Source of the DNA: Molanna angustata
Lineage: Eukaryota; Arthropoda; Insecta; Trichoptera; Molannidae
Length of the DNA: 64,000 nt
Assembly (NCBI GenBank): GCA_963576475.1
Contig: OY754982.1
Coordinates: forward strand, 2,809,909-2,873,908
Direction of reading: 5' to 3'
Shown: positions 1-11,111 of the stretch, piece by piece
Numbering within the stretch: position 1 is the stretch's first letter
How the letters are laid out: each line of letters starts with the position of its first letter
The notes under the pieces: model-generated
What the model saw: only the letters and a program-made list of their open reading frames with translations
Databases searched by the model: none
What the model was told of the DNA's origin: nothing
Translations under genes and position numbers: made by a program

Positions 1-239
1 ATTTGTTATTTTGTAAATTAATATTTTATAAGAATAACGTCTTTGTGCGGAGGCGACAAACACAGCAGCGAAAAATAAAGCTTGCTCCGTGTCATGGTTT
101 GTGAAACGCAAATTAAGAAACTAAAAGAGAAGTTTCGTTTGACTTCTACAATAGGGTTTGCAACCTTTTTAACCACTTTGCGGATTATATGCGTTTGATT
201 TAGTTGAAACTCAGCAATCTTCGTATTGCCTGTATAATT

Positions 240-500
240 AAAAATGGTCCCTCAGTGTCTCCCGTCCCTTCGGTGCCTCCTGTCCTTTTAATGTCTCCTG
301 TCCCTCAGTGCCACCCGTCTCTTCAGTGTCTCCCGTCCCTTCAGGTCCTTCTGTACCTCCCGTTCCGTCAATGCCTCATACCCCTCTTCATTTCCTCCCG
401 AATCTTTCATCCCTTCAGACAGTAACTTCAGACCCCTCAGTACCTTCAGATCGTTCAGTACCTTCAGACCGTTCAGTACCTTCAGACCCCTCAGTGCCAT
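240..500 (+). repeat. Degenerate proline/serine-coding minisatellite
   Basis: The stretch is built from drifting units of the type CCCTTCAGTGCCTCCCGTCC, then from about 425 onward from an ordered 18-bp unit (TTCAGACCGTTCAGTACC) in four near-identical copies. The 18-bp unit is a multiple of three, so open frames across it are a by-product. I see no splice or coding context and do not call it a gene. Confidence 0.75.
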
Positions 501-501
501 G

Positions 502-592
502 GACCGCCGGAGGCGGTCATTTACCGCGCAGCGGTAAAAGCCGGCTGCAAGCCCTAGCTTAGAAGCTGAGCGAAGCGAAGCTTCTCAGCTAG
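502..592. other. GC-rich block of three consecutive hairpins
   Basis: Directly after the minisatellite come three back-to-back inverted repeats: a perfect 7-bp stem with a GGA loop (502-518), a perfect 8-bp stem with a GCA loop (520-538), and a 14-nt stem with one mismatch and an 11-nt loop (554-592). The block is markedly GC-rich against AT-rich flanks. It has no obvious open frame and does not fold as a tRNA. Function unknown; it may be the end of a mobile element, an organellar-type palindromic repeat, or a structured RNA. Confidence 0.6.
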
Positions 593-599
593 TAAATAA

Positions 600-790
600 T
601 ATAAACAACAAGTGTGCGTCTTGCGAGTCGGTCGAGAAGTGACACGCTGCTTCACGCACCGAATGACGTGCGGCTGACGCGACGTTGTCGCACCGTGGAC
701 ACAGTTTTGATTGTTTCTATGCAAGATGCAAGCATTCGTCAATTGACGAAGGCGTGCGTATGACGTGCGGTTTACGTGGACAGTAGGCCT
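600..790 (-). mobile_element. MITE-like repeat family F, copy 1
   Basis: Read on the minus strand this matches 6505-6651. Both begin with ACTGTCCACGTAAAC, contain the palindrome CGTCAATTGACG near the start, then a GTCGCGTCAGCC segment. It is non-coding and unusually CpG-rich for the region. No clear target-site duplication was found, so the boundaries are approximate. Confidence 0.55.
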
Positions 791-840
791 TAGTTAAAGA
801 TATCGTCACGACAATCATAGTTTTTATTTTTATAAAATTT

Positions 841-1020
841 GTTTTTTTTTTTAAATGAATATGTCCTTATTAAACAAGTACATATACATCTTCCTACGTT
901 CCCTAAAATAAGCAAATAAATGCTTGTGCTATAGGTGAACGAAATCGGTCGAGGCAGGATTCGAACTCGCGATCACTGGATTACTAGCCCAGCGCGCTAA
1001 CCGCTCTGCCATCGACCCAT
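841..1020 (-). mobile_element. SINE-1 copy, tRNA-Thr-like head with A-rich tail
   Basis: On the minus strand the head (1017 down to 947) is a 71-nt tRNA-like sequence with an A box, a B box (GTTCGAATCC), an anticodon loop reading AGT and a pairable acceptor (GGTCGA/TCGACC). The T stem is badly mispaired in every copy, which argues for a SINE family rather than a working tRNA gene. A body follows, then an A-rich tail at the left end. Sister copies lie at 3222-3375 and 28722-28880. Confidence 0.85.
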
Positions 1021-1204
1021 CCCATCATTGTTATGTGAAAATCTCAATAACTGCAGAATTCATTAACAAGTTTTATTTATAATATTATAGGGGCATAGTT
1101 ATATTATAAGTGATTAATTAGTTTAAGTAATATTATTCAGAAGATTAATTGCGTGTTCAAAAAGTATTGTTAAAACTCATCTCTCTATATTAGATATATC
1201 TCTC

Positions 1205-1385
1205 TATATGAGGGTTCGATTCCCGGTGGAGACACAGTTTTTAATTGTATTTTCAGTCAGGATCTGTGAGACGATTAATACCGTAAGTCTCCAAAATGTG
1301 GCAACTTGTTATTGGGTGCGTGTTAAATAAATATTCGACATAGTACCTGTTAGTTGCCCGAGAAGCAATATTAAATAAATAAATA
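1205..1385 (+). mobile_element. SINE-2 copy, 5'-truncated
   Basis: It begins inside the tRNA-like head, with B box GGTTCGATTCC followed by CGGTGGAGACACAG. The family body follows (GTGGCAACTTGTTATTGGG), and the copy ends in an (AAAT)n tail. Most of the 5' tRNA-like half is missing. Other copies are at 12741, 24975, 28512, 41229, 61835 and 63608. Confidence 0.85.
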
Positions 1386-2552
1386 TACTACAGAAAATTG
1401 GGGCAACTGATAATTCATATAATATAAGATAGTACTCACTCTGATACGTATTTATTTCAATTAATGTTTTACAATATAGTTGTTAATTATTATTCGATTT
1501 ATACGGAAAAATAATGTCGAGGACAATTAGCGATACTTCAAGCCACGGCAACTGGAGATATTCCGAATGATTTTTGTAGGTTGGGATCACTGTTTATAAG
1601 TTGAGCTTGAGTTGGTAGCAATGATGTGAAGTTAGAGATGGGCGGACATCATAGAGATGTTCCGCTACAATATCGTTCTAAATAATATAGTATAAAAATT
1701 GATCACGTAAGAAATCTTTAATTTCAATGACGCCGACGTGATTATTTATGTATGTTTGTACATTAAATAAAATTAATCTATAATAATAATGTTCAAAGGT
1801 GGTGTTTATACGTGACAGTTTTTATGGAATATAACAAATCAAAGACTGCTTAGGATTTAAGTGTCCTTTTTAATACCCAGATAGTTTACTGAATTACAAA
1901 ATTTACTGTTTTTCTGACTTTCACGCATTCGTTTGTGAGTCATGGACAAGACCTTTTAATAAAACAATTTTCAAATGAATTACTAGCTTCCATTTAAAAT
2001 AAAGACATAACATTTTAAGGTTGACACATTTATCAACTAGATTTGAAAACGAGAAGATTGTGGCCAATGCCAAACTCTCCCTTTCGTATCTAGTATATGT
2101 ACATACATAGAATTACATAAAACACTTGTTTTTGTTTCATTGTGCATGGACCATTTACAAGAATTGTCACTGAATAAACTTAATGAAATTTTCACGTTCC
2201 ATTTTTTAAACATGATCATATTTTTATGAAGCACATTGTAAATAATGGAATATCTAAAAACGCGAAGCTATGGTTTTAAAATGTCAAATCACGTCGGAGA
2301 TAGGATTGCTGACAGGTATTAAAACGGGATTTTAGATCTGCATGATATGATCTTAATACGTTCTTATATTTTTTTAATCTTAAAAATGTATAAATCAGTA
2401 TTCGATCATAATCTAATCTTAATCTACCTTCAATCAAAAATATTTGTTAAGATCAAAACTAGTTTACAATTGTCATTATTTTTTGTATAAATTAATAAAA
2501 TATAGATGGATTAATTACTTTAAATCTCAAAGATTTCTAAAGTTTGAATCTG
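1386..2552. other. AT-rich intergenic DNA, no gene seen
   Basis: No coding sequence, RNA gene or inverted repeat could be supported. The last 150 bases (about 2395-2550) resemble 36815-36970 in the order of short words, for example CTCAAAGATT before CTAAAGT, suggesting an old dispersed repeat. Confidence 0.4.
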
Positions 2553-2750
2553 ATCTGGGGGGCAAGTCTGGTCCAACCGGCGAAATCAAAACCCTCATGA
2601 TTACCCATATCATGGATATAATTATTATATGGAGTTCTATAATATCTTTAGATGCCGTGGAGCTCCATATGATAATTATATCCATGATATGGGTAATCAC
2701 GAGGGTTTTGATTTCGCCGGTTGGACCAGACTTGAAACACATCCCAGATC
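2553..2750. mobile_element. Palindromic MITE with 71-nt arms
   Basis: The arms 2564-2634 and 2663-2733 are reverse complements with two mismatches in 71 positions, separated by 28 nt. The outer ends read GATCTGGGGGGCAAG on the left and end in CCCAGATC on the right. There is no coding capacity. A second piece of the same end lies at 43766-43800 inside a LINE relic. No transposase superfamily could be assigned. Confidence 0.85.
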
Positions 2751-3221
2751 TGAAGGTGTTGAAGTAGTGGTTATGAGTATTATATGTTGCTAATCGTGTG
2801 CCTTCATAATGAAGAGTGGGAAATATCATCCAGCTCATATGTATGTAATTATGATGTTACTGTTAGAGCGGAAAATATCACCCATTTAATATTATGATGT
2901 TACTGTAACATTTGTAAACTGCTTGTCCTAGAGCAGGATTTTCTCGTCGGGCAGCAGAAATTTACTTGTTGTCTTTGTGAAACATGATGTAATAAATAAA
3001 TAAATAAAAATAATGTTTAGACAGATGAAATCTCAATGAACGCATATTAAATTTTATGCGTTATACACATTTGATATCTATAGGTACGAAATCGGTCTAA
3101 CATACAGTTTGGGATGTATATTTATACAAATATTTGTTGTACCTACATTTGTGCATACAAAAATTCATAATACCCTATACGCAATTCGACGCTATAAGAC
3201 ATACACTCAAAACATCAAGAA
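2751..3221. other. Intergenic DNA with a LINE-like (AATA)n tail
   Basis: A GC-richer stretch ends in repeated AAAT/AATA near 2990-3010, the usual look of a CR1/Jockey-type 3' end on the plus strand. No reading frame is recognisable upstream. The remainder is featureless AT-rich sequence. Confidence 0.35.
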
Positions 3222-3375
3222 CTTTTTTATTTAAAGAATGAATATGTTCTGTTAACAATTACATGAACATCCTCATACATTCCCTAAACTAAGCATAAAT
3301 GCTTGTTCACGAAATCGGACGTGTCAAGATTTGAACTCGCTACCACTGGATTACCACTGGACTCGCTACCCTCTC
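3222..3375 (-). mobile_element. SINE-1 copy, degraded head
   Basis: Tail and body match 841-1020 (GAATATGTTC, CATTCCCTAAA, GCATAAATGCTTG). The tRNA-like head is damaged: the B box reads as a variant of TTTGAACTCGC on the plus strand, and the anticodon-arm region is internally duplicated (CACTGGATTACCACTGGA). Confidence 0.75.
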
Positions 3376-4170
3376 AATAAAAATTAACTGATAGTTTCTT
3401 GAAAAATAAACCTTAAAAATGCTATACATCTTAAAAACATTACTTAGCACAATTCTGTAGATTTGAAGAGATAAAACACCCATTCCTTATTGAATATGTC
3501 GCGTTTTCCTTACAGTGTGTTGGTGGGTTTTTTCAGGCAAAGTTATTCACATAATAGAACTTCACGTACAGTGTTCAGTTTCCTTTTATTCTTCATTCTC
3601 CAACCCCCTAATATTCCTAGAAAACCTCGAATACTCCAAGTAACCCCCAAACTCTCAGTTTCCCCCCGAGTCATATTATAAATCATTCTCCGTAGCAGGT
3701 CCATTAAATTCCAATAATCTTTCTAGTAACAACCTACGGATAGTATACAAGTTTATCTGAATGTGTATAACATCTATGTATGTAGTTTTTGGATAATCTC
3801 AAGTATGTTATGTTTTAAGAAAAGTTTTACAGACATAGTATATAGGTAAATGATTTATTACGTATAATGATTTATAACGTATGTTTTAAATTTATTTTTA
3901 TAGTATATATTTTATATTTTATCATCCATATATATTTGTTTCCTATTTTCTATCTTGTAACCATTTAATTTGTTATGTTCTCCATTTCGATTGATTCAAT
4001 CTTTTTTACATACCTATGTACTTTCTATCTAGATACAACTCTTTGTATTGTACTCAGTATAAATTAATATTTAATCTGTATTACATAGGTACACATTATA
4101 ATTATTGATAAACGTACAGTGACCAAAGGACAAATAAAACCTAACCATATTAAGTACCTATAACCGTATT
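3376..4170. other. AT-rich intergenic DNA, no gene seen
   Basis: Nothing supportable was found: short open frames only, no palindrome of note and no match to the repeat families described elsewhere in this window. Confidence 0.4.
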
Positions 4171-4201
4171 GTGACTACTGTATTGACACTTCTTCTTCTT
4201 T

Positions 4202-4618
4202 TCAGCCCCTTTCACTCCACTGCTGGATATATGACTCTTCCTGGGTTTTCCACTTCTCTCTATCCTGGGAACTCTGCTTCCACCCATGTTCCACCAGTTC
4301 GAAAATATCGTCAGTCCATCTCCTCTGTGGTCTCCCTACACTTCTTCTATTATGATAGGGTCTCCGATTCAGAATTCTGAGGGTCCATCTATTATCTCTC
4401 TGTCTTGCCACATGACCTGCCCATTGCCATTTTAGCCTTCCCACTCTTTCTGCAATGTCTGTGACCTTTGACCGGCGTCTTATTTCCTCGTTTCTTATTC
4501 GGTCTTTCAAGGATACGCCAAACATTTGTCTTTCCATTGCTCGTTGAGTACACTCAAGTTTGTGGAGACTTCTGGCAGTAAGTGACATGGTTTCAAGACC
4601 GTAATGTTGTCACTGGCA
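4202..4618 (-). pseudogene. RTE-type LINE, C-terminal fragment
   Basis: About 130 codons are open on the minus strand. They carry the typical RTE C-terminal pattern: a GLETMSLTAR segment, RMFGVSLKDRIRNEEIR-like residues, WQWAGHVAR, then GRPQRRWTDDI and a DREKW motif near the end. The start codon is arbitrary because the frame continues upstream to a stop near 4603. The reverse-transcriptase core and endonuclease are absent, so this is a 5'-truncated retrocopy. A CTT-rich stretch at the left edge may be its tail. Confidence 0.85.
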
Positions 4619-5191
4619 AAACTCAAGAATTGTACACTTTGACTTTTAGGTTATTCGGTATATCAATAAATTTTCACTAAACATTCGTATATAGGTCATA
4701 TTATATATAATTTATTTTTCATTGTTTTGTATTTACTAAAGAATTTCTTGTTTCCAAACTCCCCTCCCCTTCACATTTACACACCCCTTGTTCTAAAATA
4801 TTAATATTGTTTATTCAATTTTTAGTAACATATTTAGGTAGTATAAATTGTGCCTCTGAAGATGCTAGCTGTGTCTAGCAAAAGCGCTTAGGCTTATTAA
4901 ATTGTACGCACTGTGGAGTAAAACGGTGTTTTATTTTTATTTTTATAAATAAATTCAATACTTACTTTATAATTATGAACTTCCATTGTGTTATCGAAAA
5001 AATATTTAAATTATTTGATTTATTACGTTTTATAATTCATTTCATAAAAAAGAATTTGAAATATATATTATAAACATATAATAGAAAATCAAACCGGTAT
5101 CTCGAAATAAATTTAATTTAGTGAGAGCCGAGGTCATTATTTGTAGCAGTAGTTGTATAATTTATTTAGATGTAAAAACGTATATAAAAAT
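4619..5191. other. Intergenic DNA with a small stem-loop motif
   Basis: No gene. At about 4857-4890 a CTGAAGATG box precedes a 5-bp stem (GCTAG/CTAGC) and AAAAGCG. This arrangement resembles stem-loops at the 3' ends of some retroelements, but no coding remnant supports an assignment. Confidence 0.35.
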
Positions 5192-5434
5192 TGATAAATC
5201 TAGAAACAGAGTGAATGGAGCACTAAGACCAATTATGAATGATCGCAACATATCAAAGGATGCCAACGTTGCCATTCATAACGCCGTCGTAGTGCCAACC
5301 TTGACGTATGCAAGTGAATCCTGGACATGGCAGAAGACGAATGAAAGTAGAATAAATGCAGTTGAAATGAAATCGTTAAGAAGGATTTGTAATAGAACGA
5401 TGTATGACCGGGTAAGAAATGAGGACATAAGGAA

Positions 5435-6072
<638 letters not shown>

Positions 6073-6504
6073 AAGGAAAGAATGTAAGATGAAGAAAGAT
6101 GTCATTACATACTAGAATGAAAGTGAACACATTGAGATGGTTTGGTCACATGGGGAGAATGAATGAGGAGCGCCTGACGAAGAAAATATACAGAGCGGAA
6201 AGGAATGGAATGAGAGGTCGGGGACGCCCAAGAAAGGGATGGCACGACCATGTGAACGAAATTTTGAAAGACGGAAATGTTAGAAGTGTGAGCAATAGAC
6301 GAGCATGAATGTGGACGAAGCGAGGGATGCGTGCCAGGATAGAAAAATGTGGCGTTCGGTTCTCTCTGCCTACCCCGCAAGGGACATGGCGTGATGGTAT
6401 GTATGTATGTATGATAAATCTAGATTAAAAGGGCATACAACGCTTAATCTACATGATATTAAAACCGCCTTTTGCATTTTGAAGTAACGTGAAGTAACGT
6501 GCCC

Positions 6505-6651
6505 ACTGTCCACGTAAACTGCACGTCATGCGCACGCTTTCGTCAATTGACGAATAACATTCAAAATTGTGTCCAGGGAGCGGCAACGTCGCGTCAGCCG
6601 TAGGTACGTCATGCATTCGTCATGCGGTGCGTGCAGCAGCGTGGGCACAGT
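6505..6651 (+). mobile_element. MITE-like repeat family F, copy 2
   Basis: It starts ACTGTCCACGTAAACTGC and ends GCGTGGGCACAGT. The ends are imperfect inverted copies of one another (CTGT, CCACG, CTGCACG and CATGCG in order). The internal palindrome CGTCAATTGACG is shared with the oppositely oriented copy at 600-790. Non-coding. Confidence 0.6.
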
Positions 6652-6699
6652 TTTGATTGTTTATTAAAATTAATAGTTTTTAATTATGCATTTACCACC

Positions 6700-6945
6700 T
6701 AGCCTACGAAAGGTGACAAGACTTGTAGTACTTTTATGTTTGGTGGTTAACTATTATACATTTTGAGACCTTTTGTGTACATACATGTTAATCTCGTTTT
6801 TGAAAGTCTAAAATCCTGACATCCTCTCATATGGCAAGTGTGAATATTGACATTAAATAAGATATTTTTTGCATATATTTTGGAAGCATATTGTTTCTTA
6901 GTTTGTAAATCAAAGTAAATGTATGGCTTTACTGTCATTGCATTG
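6700..6945 (-). pseudogene. LINE C-terminal fragment, CR1/Jockey type
   Basis: In the minus frames the words TLIYKLRNNMLPKYMQKI and SCHLS are still visible. They match the better copy at 29507-29790, and NNMLPKY is typical of the region after the reverse transcriptase in CR1/Jockey elements. The frame is interrupted and the 5' part is missing. Confidence 0.65.
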
Positions 6946-7755
6946 AAAAACGATCTGAGAATATATTCAATGTTTAGTAAGACGAGAAATAAATTTTATT
7001 GCGCTTGTATTGGGAAATGTATAAATGTATAAGAATCGATAGATTTTTAACAGAAAAAAATATTTCATATGACTAGTTCATCAGGGACACTGCGTAATAG
7101 TTTATAAGTATGCATGTTCATATATTATATTTCCAAAAATCGTAAAGGGTAGGAGAGTAAATTTAATATATAAGGGTATGTAACTAATCAGATCATATTT
7201 TTCCCTCGGCTGGTCTCCTTTTTTGCTTTCTATTTCCTCTTCAATCATAATTCCGTCTTACTCCATGAACTCCTATATTCGTCTTACGACGTTAATTCTA
7301 GTCCTTTCTTTTTTATCTTTTTGCCAGCACGACGCACGCTGGCAAACTCAAAATAATGATAATAATTTTCTTCTATATTATTTCTACCACAATTAGGCAC
7401 ATACTTACTTCATATAATTTGACGATGGTATTTTTACACCGTGAAACGTGTTTCTTTATCAAGAGGCGACTTATGTATATCCGTATTCAGAGTCAAATGA
7501 GAGTATTGAGGAGGCCTCAGGCCTTAAAGGTATGTGTCACTCTTAGGGAGCCCTCAAGGAAAATATAAATACACCACAAAGAACGCATAGACACTGATGA
7601 CATTTGACGTCATACACAGATAATCAAAGATAATAAAACATTGTCACAAAAAAGTTTCTTCGTCACTTCATAGATAGCGATGGTGTTTCAGCTTATGTTG
7701 AAACGAAAAAAATTCGTAATTAACATATTAATAAAAATAATAATAATGAACACTT
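6946..7755. other. Intergenic DNA, no gene seen
   Basis: Mixed AT-rich and moderately GC sequence. A short GAGGCCTCAGGCCT palindromic word lies near 7512. No reading frame has a recognisable motif. Confidence 0.4.
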
Positions 7756-7759
7756 CCTT

Positions 7760-7925
7760 GCATCCTGCGCAAGCGGCGAGTTTATTGCCGTATGTCAATT
7801 TCTTCCAAATAACCAATGTTTCCAGCCCAGAGATGCAACATTAGCGTGAGAAATAAATTTCTCCTCTGCTGGGAATCGAACCCAGAACGCACAGAAACCG
7901 AACGGCTAACCAACTGTCATATTAT
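7760..7925 (-). mobile_element. SINE-3, third tRNA-derived family
   Basis: On the minus strand a tRNA-like head (A box GTTGGTTAGCCG, B box GGGTTCGATTCCCAGC) is followed by a body unlike SINE-1 or SINE-2. Only one copy is seen in the window. The acceptor stem does not pair, so it is not called a tRNA gene. Confidence 0.6.
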
Positions 7926-7934
7926 ATAGAACAT

Positions 7935-8085
7935 CAAAAATTTGGATTGATGGGTAACTCAATGAGAATGCATAATTGGTGAACGTTGTGCAAGCGCATT
8001 AAGGAATCACTTACACCAGCCGATGATAGATCTGTAATTGCCTTGAGTTCCTGGTTTTCCTATAATATTCCAAATTCGTGACGAT
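7935..8085 (-). repeat. Dispersed repeat family D, copy 1
   Basis: Reverse complement of the core of 24110-24351 and 25250-25505. Shared words are AACGTTCACCAATTATGC, TGCGCTTGCGCAACG-like and GAACCAGGAACTCAAGG-like sequences. It is non-coding and its element type is unknown. Confidence 0.75.
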
Positions 8086-8236
8086 TGAGATATTAAAAAA
8101 ATTGTCATAAAACTAATGGAACAGTAAATTGATACTAACCTAAGTACCCAAGTACCCAAGTACTTAATATTTTAATACTTAGCGATATATTTTTTAATAT
8201 ATTCTCCGGAAAAATAAACTATTACTAGTATTTCCA

Positions 8237-8365
8237 AAGATTTCCATATAATATATTTGATGGAGTACTCCGTGCAATGAGTGATTTCTTGGTTGGCAAC
8301 ATATTGCAGTTTTCCATACACTTCAGCACTTCCTAGATAACTGTTTTCTAGATTTTAATGAAAAA
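8237..8365 (+). mobile_element. MITE family G, copy 1
   Basis: Inverted copy of 9270-9427 with the same words (GGAGTACTCCGTGCAATGAG, GGTTGGCAACATATTGCAG, CACTTCCTAGATAAC). A further internal-deletion remnant with only the two ends lies at 8470-8528. Confidence 0.75.
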
Positions 8366-8529
8366 AGTGTTTTTTTCCGAAAACAATTCACATTATTCGT
8401 TATTCTCTATAAATAAAAACATGTTTTCTGCCCACCTTGTTGTCAATAGTCCCGCGGAAAAATATCCCCTCGATTCATATAAAATTTTCTAACTGCGACA
8501 CCTAGTATATTTTATGAAAATCTATGCTT

Positions 8530-9260
8530 CTTTCTCTTAGATATTTAGCATATTTTGTCTCCGCTCTCCGTGTGTTTTATTATTTGACACTTGATGTAAT
8601 GAACGCACTTTTAAACAAGCAGATAAAGCATGCCTAGTCCAGATATATTTATCTCGAAATAATAAAACGTTAGGGAATACATTTTGTTGAAAATTTTGAG
8701 GATTTCTCAAGTTCTATGATGTCACAATCACTCCGAATAAGAGCACTGCATTTAAGGTACCTCGGAGGCTCGAGGCTTCCTCAAGATTTGTCTGTAAATA
8801 CTTCATCATTTGAGCTTTCACCACAGACTTTATCACTTACACAGATAGATTATTATCACGATGACGTAAATATTATGTGAGCTAAATAATAAAATTTAAT
8901 TAAGACCATCGTGAGGCAAATATAATAATTCATATAATTGTGTGTATTTTTGTTTAGATACCATATCATTCTTCTTCTTCTTCTTGTTGTACCGCGGTGA
9001 AGATTTTTTTGTTCCGTACTTTTAATTTATTTATTAAATATGTTCACAATAATTAACAATAATTGATACTTAGAAATTCCTGGGTCGGGAGAAGTTAAAT
9101 AATACAGATAATTCAGTATATTATCAAAACAACTTTAGACATCACATTGAATATAAGAATTAATTTATCATTTTGCCATACAATACTTCCTGGAACAGAT
9201 CTTCCGCTAGTCTTTTTCCAGTTCATTCCCTGCCGAGTTTTGCCAAGTTGGCGTATATCT
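8530..9260. other. AT-rich intergenic DNA, no gene seen
   Basis: A GGTACCTCGGAGGCTCGAGG stretch near 8757 and a short (TTC)n run near 8970 are the only local features. No coding or RNA signal. Confidence 0.4.
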
Positions 9261-9269
9261 GGTAAAGCA

Positions 9270-9427
9270 ATAGATTTTCATATAATATCATAGAAAGGTT
9301 ATCTAGGAAGTGATGAAATGTATGGAAAACTGCAATATGTTGCCAACCAAAACGTCAAACTCGCGATATACAATGACTTACTCATTGCACGGAGTACTCC
9401 ATCTAGTATATTATATGAAAATCTATG
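9270..9427 (-). mobile_element. MITE family G, copy 2, with TIRs and duplication
   Basis: The ends are inverted repeats (ATAGATTTTCATATAATAT with ATATTATATGAAAATCTAT). The direct repeat GGTAAAGCA flanks the element at 9261-9269 and 9428-9436. A duplication of 8-9 bp would fit a hAT-type transposase, but no coding remnant exists to test this. Confidence 0.75.
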
Positions 9428-9436
9428 GGTAAAGCA

Positions 9437-10062
9437 GATTTACAGCAACAACATCTATGAATGTTATTATTTGATAGTACTTATTTAAATTTCTGAATGT
9501 TATTATTTCTGGCATTTTTAAAATAAATTGAAATAGAGTAAAAGAATAACAGAAACATGGATATGTCAAAAGTGTAATGTGAATATTATTATAAAATAAT
9601 TTTATAAAAATATATAATACTTAAATGAGTGTGAAATATTAACATATAATGTTGTTTCTCTTTTAGGTATTCTTTTTGGTTATGTTTATAAAGTTTTGTA
9701 TACAAAATTAAATATGTTTGTTATATGAAATAATATAATTAATAATATAATGATAATATTAGAAAAAAGTGGAAGGACTATTCTAATCCGGTGCCTCACA
9801 GCAAGAAAAACTCACTAAAAAACTTTTGTTGTCTTCTAAAATCTGTTATCATAATATAAGGTTCGGTTGGTAGAGCAATGAAGATAAACGCTGTTCTTCA
9901 ATAATCGATATATTCACAATATAAAATCGACGTACAATACAATATGCAATATGACAGCTACATACAAAATTACTAGGTATGTACTCGTGAACTAGACGAA
10001 GTCGAAAGACCGCGCGCACACTATACACAGAGAGGACACAAAAAGGATAATCCGTACGCCGA
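9437..10062. other. AT-rich intergenic DNA, no gene seen
   Basis: Runs of ATAAT and isolated short frames only. Nothing matches the other repeat families until family B begins near 10063. Confidence 0.4.
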
Positions 10063-10235
10063 ACGCAATACGCCGTACGCCATACACCATACATATAAAC
10101 ACATCACGACGAAACTCACAGTGTGCACTTTCTACATGATACCCGTTGAGAAATTGATGTTAAAAAAATACGCTTAAAAATTGTGAAATCATGACTCTTC
10201 ACTATTCCATAGTGTGGAAATTAAAAAGGAAGTTA
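10063..10235 (+). repeat. Dispersed repeat family B, copy 1
   Basis: Family B is recognised by TACGCCGTAC, then ATCACGACGAAACTCAC, GATACC, a CTTAAAAATTG word and a right end near GGAGTAAAA. This copy is complete at the right. Copies recur at 12880, 14250, 18105, 26390 and 42660. No coding capacity; element type unknown. Confidence 0.7.
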
Positions 10236-10262
10236 TTTTTTTGTTATTAAAAATAGTTTCCG

Positions 10263-10525
10263 CACGGTAAATTGTCCGTTCGGTCAATTGTCCATACGAT
10301 AAATTGTCCTCGCGGCCAACTGTTCCCACAGTCAACTGTCCCCATGGTCAATTGTGCTCACGGCCAACTGTTCCCACGGTCAATTGTCCGTGCGGTAAAT
10401 TGTCCTCACTGTCAACTGTCCATACGGTAAATTGTCCCCACGGTCAATTGTCCTCACGGTCATCTGTCCATACGGCAAAATGGGCGAACGGTCAATTGTC
10501 CATGGTCAATCGGCTACGGTCAATT
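10263..10525 (+). repeat. 16-bp minisatellite with CAATTG core
   Basis: About sixteen units of consensus CGGTCAATTGTCCNCA in direct array, with interchange of CAATTG, CAACTG and AAATTG at the core. The 16-bp period is not a multiple of three, so the open frame across it repeats only every 48 bases and is not a gene. It directly follows a family B copy. Confidence 0.9.
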
Positions 10526-10529
10526 TTCC

Positions 10530-11110
10530 GGGAATCTACACACCTTCTGTGAATAAATTCAGTCAATCATACTGTTTCGCTCGCACTCAAGCTATCACGT
10601 ATTTCACAGTTATATTACCGATTGCTGCCCTGAAAAAAAAATGAAGATTGAAAATATATCCCTACGTAGGTAGGTACTTTTTATTATAAGTGTTGGTAAA
10701 AAAAAATTCGGATAAAATCCGTAATATTTTTTTAAGTGTCGAATGATGGATGACAAAGTATTAAGGACTCCTCCATTAGCATTGTGACTCGATTCTCTTT
10801 TCATACTTTCTAAAACGCCTTATCTTTTCTTTCCTATAGAGTTGAACCTTTTTTCGATTTCGAATACATTATTATTCCCTTGCAAATTTTTCATATATCT
10901 TAACTTTATGCCTTAGCTCTGTAATTCCCCAAATCCGGCGGTAAATCGTCTTTCGGTTCTATATCTGAATTCTCGACTACATTTTACTATGTTTTATGTT
11001 GGTCGATACCTGCTAGTGCTTCCAAATATCTATTCGATATATGAACTATTCGAATATCGAATCGAAAATTATTTAACCGTTCGAATATATTTTTTTTGTA
11101 GCGAATTATT
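10530..11110. other. AT-rich intergenic DNA, no gene seen
   Basis: No reading frame, tRNA-like box or inverted repeat could be supported. Several TTCGAATAT words near 11040-11100 give only weak local repetition. Confidence 0.4.
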
Positions 11111-11111
11111 A

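Noticed and set aside
204..562. Proline/serine-rich frames suggesting a secreted repeat protein
   Set aside because: They follow a drifting minisatellite with no start context, splice signals or conserved units.
947..1017. tRNA-Thr(AGT)-like 71-nt sequence on the minus strand
   Set aside because: The acceptor and anticodon stems look good, but the T stem is mispaired in every copy and a SINE body with an A-rich tail follows, so it is a SINE head rather than a tRNA gene.
10263..10525. CRISPR-like array (short direct repeats with variable spacers)
   Set aside because: There are no spacers: units are contiguous 16-mers, and the context is animal nuclear DNA.
10304..10644. Overlapping frames with TVNCPHGQL-type repeats
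   Set aside because: The 16-bp unit is not a multiple of three and the repeat identity is at DNA level only.
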